From assembly GCA_028691625.1 (NCBI GenBank), contig JAQUYZ010000078.1, positions 1 through 7,006 on the forward strand: a stretch of DNA of 7,006 bases. The letters are read 5' to 3'. The number at the start of each line of letters is the position of its first letter. The stretch's first letter is position 1. The notes under the pieces are model-generated. The model was not told the DNA's origin and made no database searches. It saw only the letters and a program-made list of their open reading frames with translations. Made by a program: the position numbers and the translations under genes. Of the stretch, positions 5,482 through 7,006 are shown in pieces. Origin of the DNA: Eubacteriales bacterium (GTDB lineage: Bacteria > Bacillota > Clostridia > Peptostreptococcales > Anaerovoracaceae).

Positions 5482-5874
5482 TTATTGAATAATCCGATAT
5501 TTGCCGATGACCGGCAGCTCCTTTGCCTTGCCGTTCAGCCCGTTCACAAGCCCATAAATTGCAATTGCAAGAATAAAAAGACCGTAAATGCTGTATAACA
5601 GAGCGATAAATCCGAACAGTCTCCAGGTTATGGTCGCCAATATCGTTGTCACAATGGAAATTGCAATGTATCCGGCAACGCTCAGGATGAGAAGCAGCAA
5701 TCCCTGATTTGCATGAAATCTTCCGAACCTGGAGTCCTTGCAGACAATAAGCGGCAGAAAAAACAAAATATATGCCAATCCCGCCATAGTTTTATTCTGT
5801 TTTATGTCCTCTTCCTCGTAGATTTCCGCAGATTCTGCCGAATTTACTCTTTTTTTATCATTCATTTCATCCAT
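5482..5874 (-). CDS. Tic20/DUF4870-like small membrane protein (130 aa)
   Basis: A hydrophilic, acidic N-terminus (residues 1-28) is followed by three hydrophobic segments, about 31-44, 57-83 and 86-112, and a basic tail ending GKYRIIQ. The first loop reads KDSRFGRFHANQGLLL. The 'R-F-H-A-N-Q' signature between the first two membrane segments is typical of the DUF4870/Tic20-like family of small bacterial membrane proteins, whose role is mostly unknown. Start ATG 5874 is fixed by AAGGAGGTG with a six-base spacer; a second ATG three codons later (5865) is less well placed. It is the first gene of the minus-strand cassette and is followed after 17 bases by the lipoprotein. Confidence 0.85.
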   Translation of the reverse strand: MDEMNDKKRVNSAESAEIYEEEDIKQNKTMAGLAYILFFLPLIVCKDSRFGRFHANQGLLLLILSVAGYIAISIVTTILATITWRLFGFIALLYSIYGLFILAIAIYGLVNGLNGKAKELPVIGKYRIIQ

Positions 5875-5916
5875 TTTTCACACCTCCTTCCTGATATAAT
5901 TAATTAACCTGATTCC

Positions 5917-5944
5917 ATTTTATTTCTTTCGTTTTTTTTGTAAT
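5917..5944 (-). promoter_or_regulatory. Candidate promoter of the minus-strand cassette
   Basis: On the minus strand ATTACA (5944-5939), a 16-base A-rich spacer and TAAAAT (5922-5917) match the sigma-A consensus at 4/6 and 5/6. The start site would be near 5910, about 35 bases before the membrane-protein ATG. The A-rich spacer could favour bending. Confidence 0.4.
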
Positions 5945-5971
5945 CACCTTTGGGATGACGGACAGTTCTGA

Positions 5972-6010
5972 TCAGGGGTGATTTTCAGGGGTGATTTTCA
6001 GGGGGGATTT
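5972..6010 (+). repeat. Three tandem 13-base repeats
   Basis: TCAGGGGTGATTT occurs at 5972-5984 and 5985-5997 and, with one change (T to G at position 8), at 5998-6010. The core GGTGATT also occurs in inverted orientation as AATCACC at 5942-5948, overlapping the -35 of the divergent promoter. The repeats end 85 bases before the solute-binding gene. Spaced copies like these can be binding sites for a regulator. The remaining part of the intergenic region, 6011-6080, holds a weak CAAGGC/GCCTTG inverted repeat (6014-6033) and no convincing promoter. Confidence 0.6.
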
Positions 6011-6095
6011 TTACAAGGCAGGTGTCGGCCTTGCCGATCTATTTTAAACGATCCATGGACATGGTTCCATGCAAGCAAATCACAGGAGGATATCC

Positions 6096-7006
6096 ATGAA
6101 AAAAGTTTTTCTTGTTTTTCTCTGTATTGCACTTGTGCTCATTGTTCAAACCGGATGCCGGAGTGACAGCCGACCGGATCCGAAGGACCCGGTCACATTA
6201 ACACTCTGGCACAATTACGGGGCGCAGATGAAGGAAACCATGGACAGCATGGTGGACGAATTCAATGAAACCCTTGGTTCGGAAAAAGGAATCATCATCA
6301 ATGTCACCTCCATCTCCAGCTCCGACGCACTGCATGAGAAGCTGGTTATGATCGCCAACGGAGATCCTGGCGCCCCGGAAATGCCTGACATCACCACGGC
6401 AAATCCGAAAACCGCGGTCATCCTTGCCGCGAAAGGTCTGCTAACCGACCTATCCGGCCAGTTTACGCAAAAGGAACTGGCTGCCTACATTCCCCGCTTC
6501 ATCGAGGAGGGGACGCTGGGCACCGGGCAGCTATACATATTCCCAACGGCAAAATCCACGGAAGTCACCTTTCTGAACAAGACGGTTTTCGACCGGTTTT
6601 CGAAGGATACGGGCGTCACCTATGAGGATTTGGCCACCTTTGAGGGAATCGCGGAGGCCGCTGCCATTTATTTCGACTGGACAGATGCACAGACGCCGGA
6701 TACACCCATGGACGGGAAAGCATTCTACCACTCCGATTCGCTCTTTAATCTGACACAGATCGGATGCCGGCAGCTCGGTGATGACTTTATAGAAAAGGAG
6801 CTTCCGGATTATTCTTCGGAAGGATTTCAAAGGGTATGGGGTTTCTTTTTCGACTCCGCAGTCAAAGGACATTTTGCCATCTATGACGGCTATGCTTCGG
6901 ATCTGTTTAAAACCGGCGATATCATCTGTTCCACCGGTTCCACAGCAGGGGTTCTTTTCTTTGACCCTGTGGTGACTTATTCGGATAATTCCACGGAAAA
7001 CGTCGA
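6096..7006 (+). CDS. ABC-transporter extracellular solute-binding lipoprotein, partial
   Basis: Open from ATG 6096 to the right edge (303 codons), so the C-terminal third or so is missing. A lipoprotein signal peptide comes first: KK, a hydrophobic core, and QTGC with Cys21 as the probable lipid anchor. Gln at -3 is unusual, as Leu or Val is typical. The mature part opens VTLTLWHNYGAQMKETMDSM, the 'L-W-H' start common in family 1 (sugar-type) solute-binding proteins. It continues with 'MPDITTANPKTAVILAAKGLLTDLS', cut here at the conserved region about 91-115, and 'LYIFPTAKSTEVTFLNK', the usual 'G-x-P...-N' hinge segment near 149-165. The substrate cannot be told; the permease and ATPase genes would be expected beyond the edge. 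AGGAGG at 6084-6089 with a six-base spacer supports the start. Confidence 0.88.
   Translation, partial: MKKVFLVFLCIALVLIVQTGCRSDSRPDPKDPVTLTLWHNYGAQMKETMDSMVDEFNETLGSEKGIIINVTSISSSDALHEKLVMIANGDPGAPEMPDITTANPKTAVILAAKGLLTDLSGQFTQKELAAYIPRFIEEGTLGTGQLYIFPTAKSTEVTFLNKTVFDRFSKDTGVTYEDLATFEGIAEAAAIYFDWTDAQTPDTPMDGKAFYHSDSLFNLTQIGCRQLGDDFIEKELPDYSSEGFQRVWGFFFDSAVKGHFAIYDGYASDLFKTGDIICSTGSTAGVLFFDPVVTYSDNSTENV

Noticed and set aside
6014..6033. CAAGGC/GCCTTG inverted repeat as a riboswitch or terminator
   Set aside because: A six-base stem with an eight-base loop and no U-run or conserved RNA motif; such a pair can occur by chance.
6531..6872. Minus-strand frame of 113 codons
   Set aside because: Antisense shadow of the solute-binding protein, whose plus-strand frame is open to the end of the window and has a lipoprotein signal and good ribosome binding site.

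Overview
The window reads as chromosomal DNA of a low-to-moderate G+C Firmicute, probably an anaerobic Clostridia-type bacterium. The grounds are strong AGGAGG-type ribosome binding sites before almost every gene, sigma-A-like promoters, lipoprotein signal peptides, and a coenzyme A-disulfide reductase fused to sulfur-carrier domains of a kind common in anaerobic Firmicutes. No species can be named from the sequence alone. I see no tRNA, rRNA, CRISPR array or insertion sequence.

Left part (1-2930). A minus-strand gene that runs off the left edge begins at 91 and has the N-terminus of a peptidase S66 (LD-carboxypeptidase/MccF-like) protein. A 231-base divergent intergenic region follows, with overlapping candidate promoters and inverted repeats. 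Next is one large plus-strand gene (323-2878) for a four-part sulfur-trafficking protein: FAD/NAD(P)H-dependent CoA-disulfide/persulfide reductase, then rhodanese, TusA-like and DsrE-like domains. A near-ideal Shine-Dalgarno site and in-frame ATG sit at the rhodanese/TusA junction, so the last 270 residues may also be made as a separate protein. A 13-bp stem-loop closes the gene.

Middle part (2953-5874), all on the minus strand, read from right to left: a small three-helix Tic20/DUF4870-like membrane protein, an acidic secreted lipoprotein, a 150-base gap holding a diverged 40-bp tandem repeat, then three consecutive zinc-ribbon proteins. These are a coiled coil with two ribbons, a 109-residue protein made of four ribbons, and a 221-residue protein with a glycine zipper and several ribbons. 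A short remnant of a further gene and the shared stem-loop follow. Close spacing and common strand suggest one or two transcription units. The cassette has the look of a membrane- or envelope-associated assembly built on zinc ribbons, but its function is unknown to me.

Right part (5875-7006). A divergent intergenic region contains three tandem 13-base repeats plus an inverted copy of their core. It is followed by a plus-strand ABC-transporter solute-binding lipoprotein (from 6096) that runs off the right edge; it is open to the end of the window.
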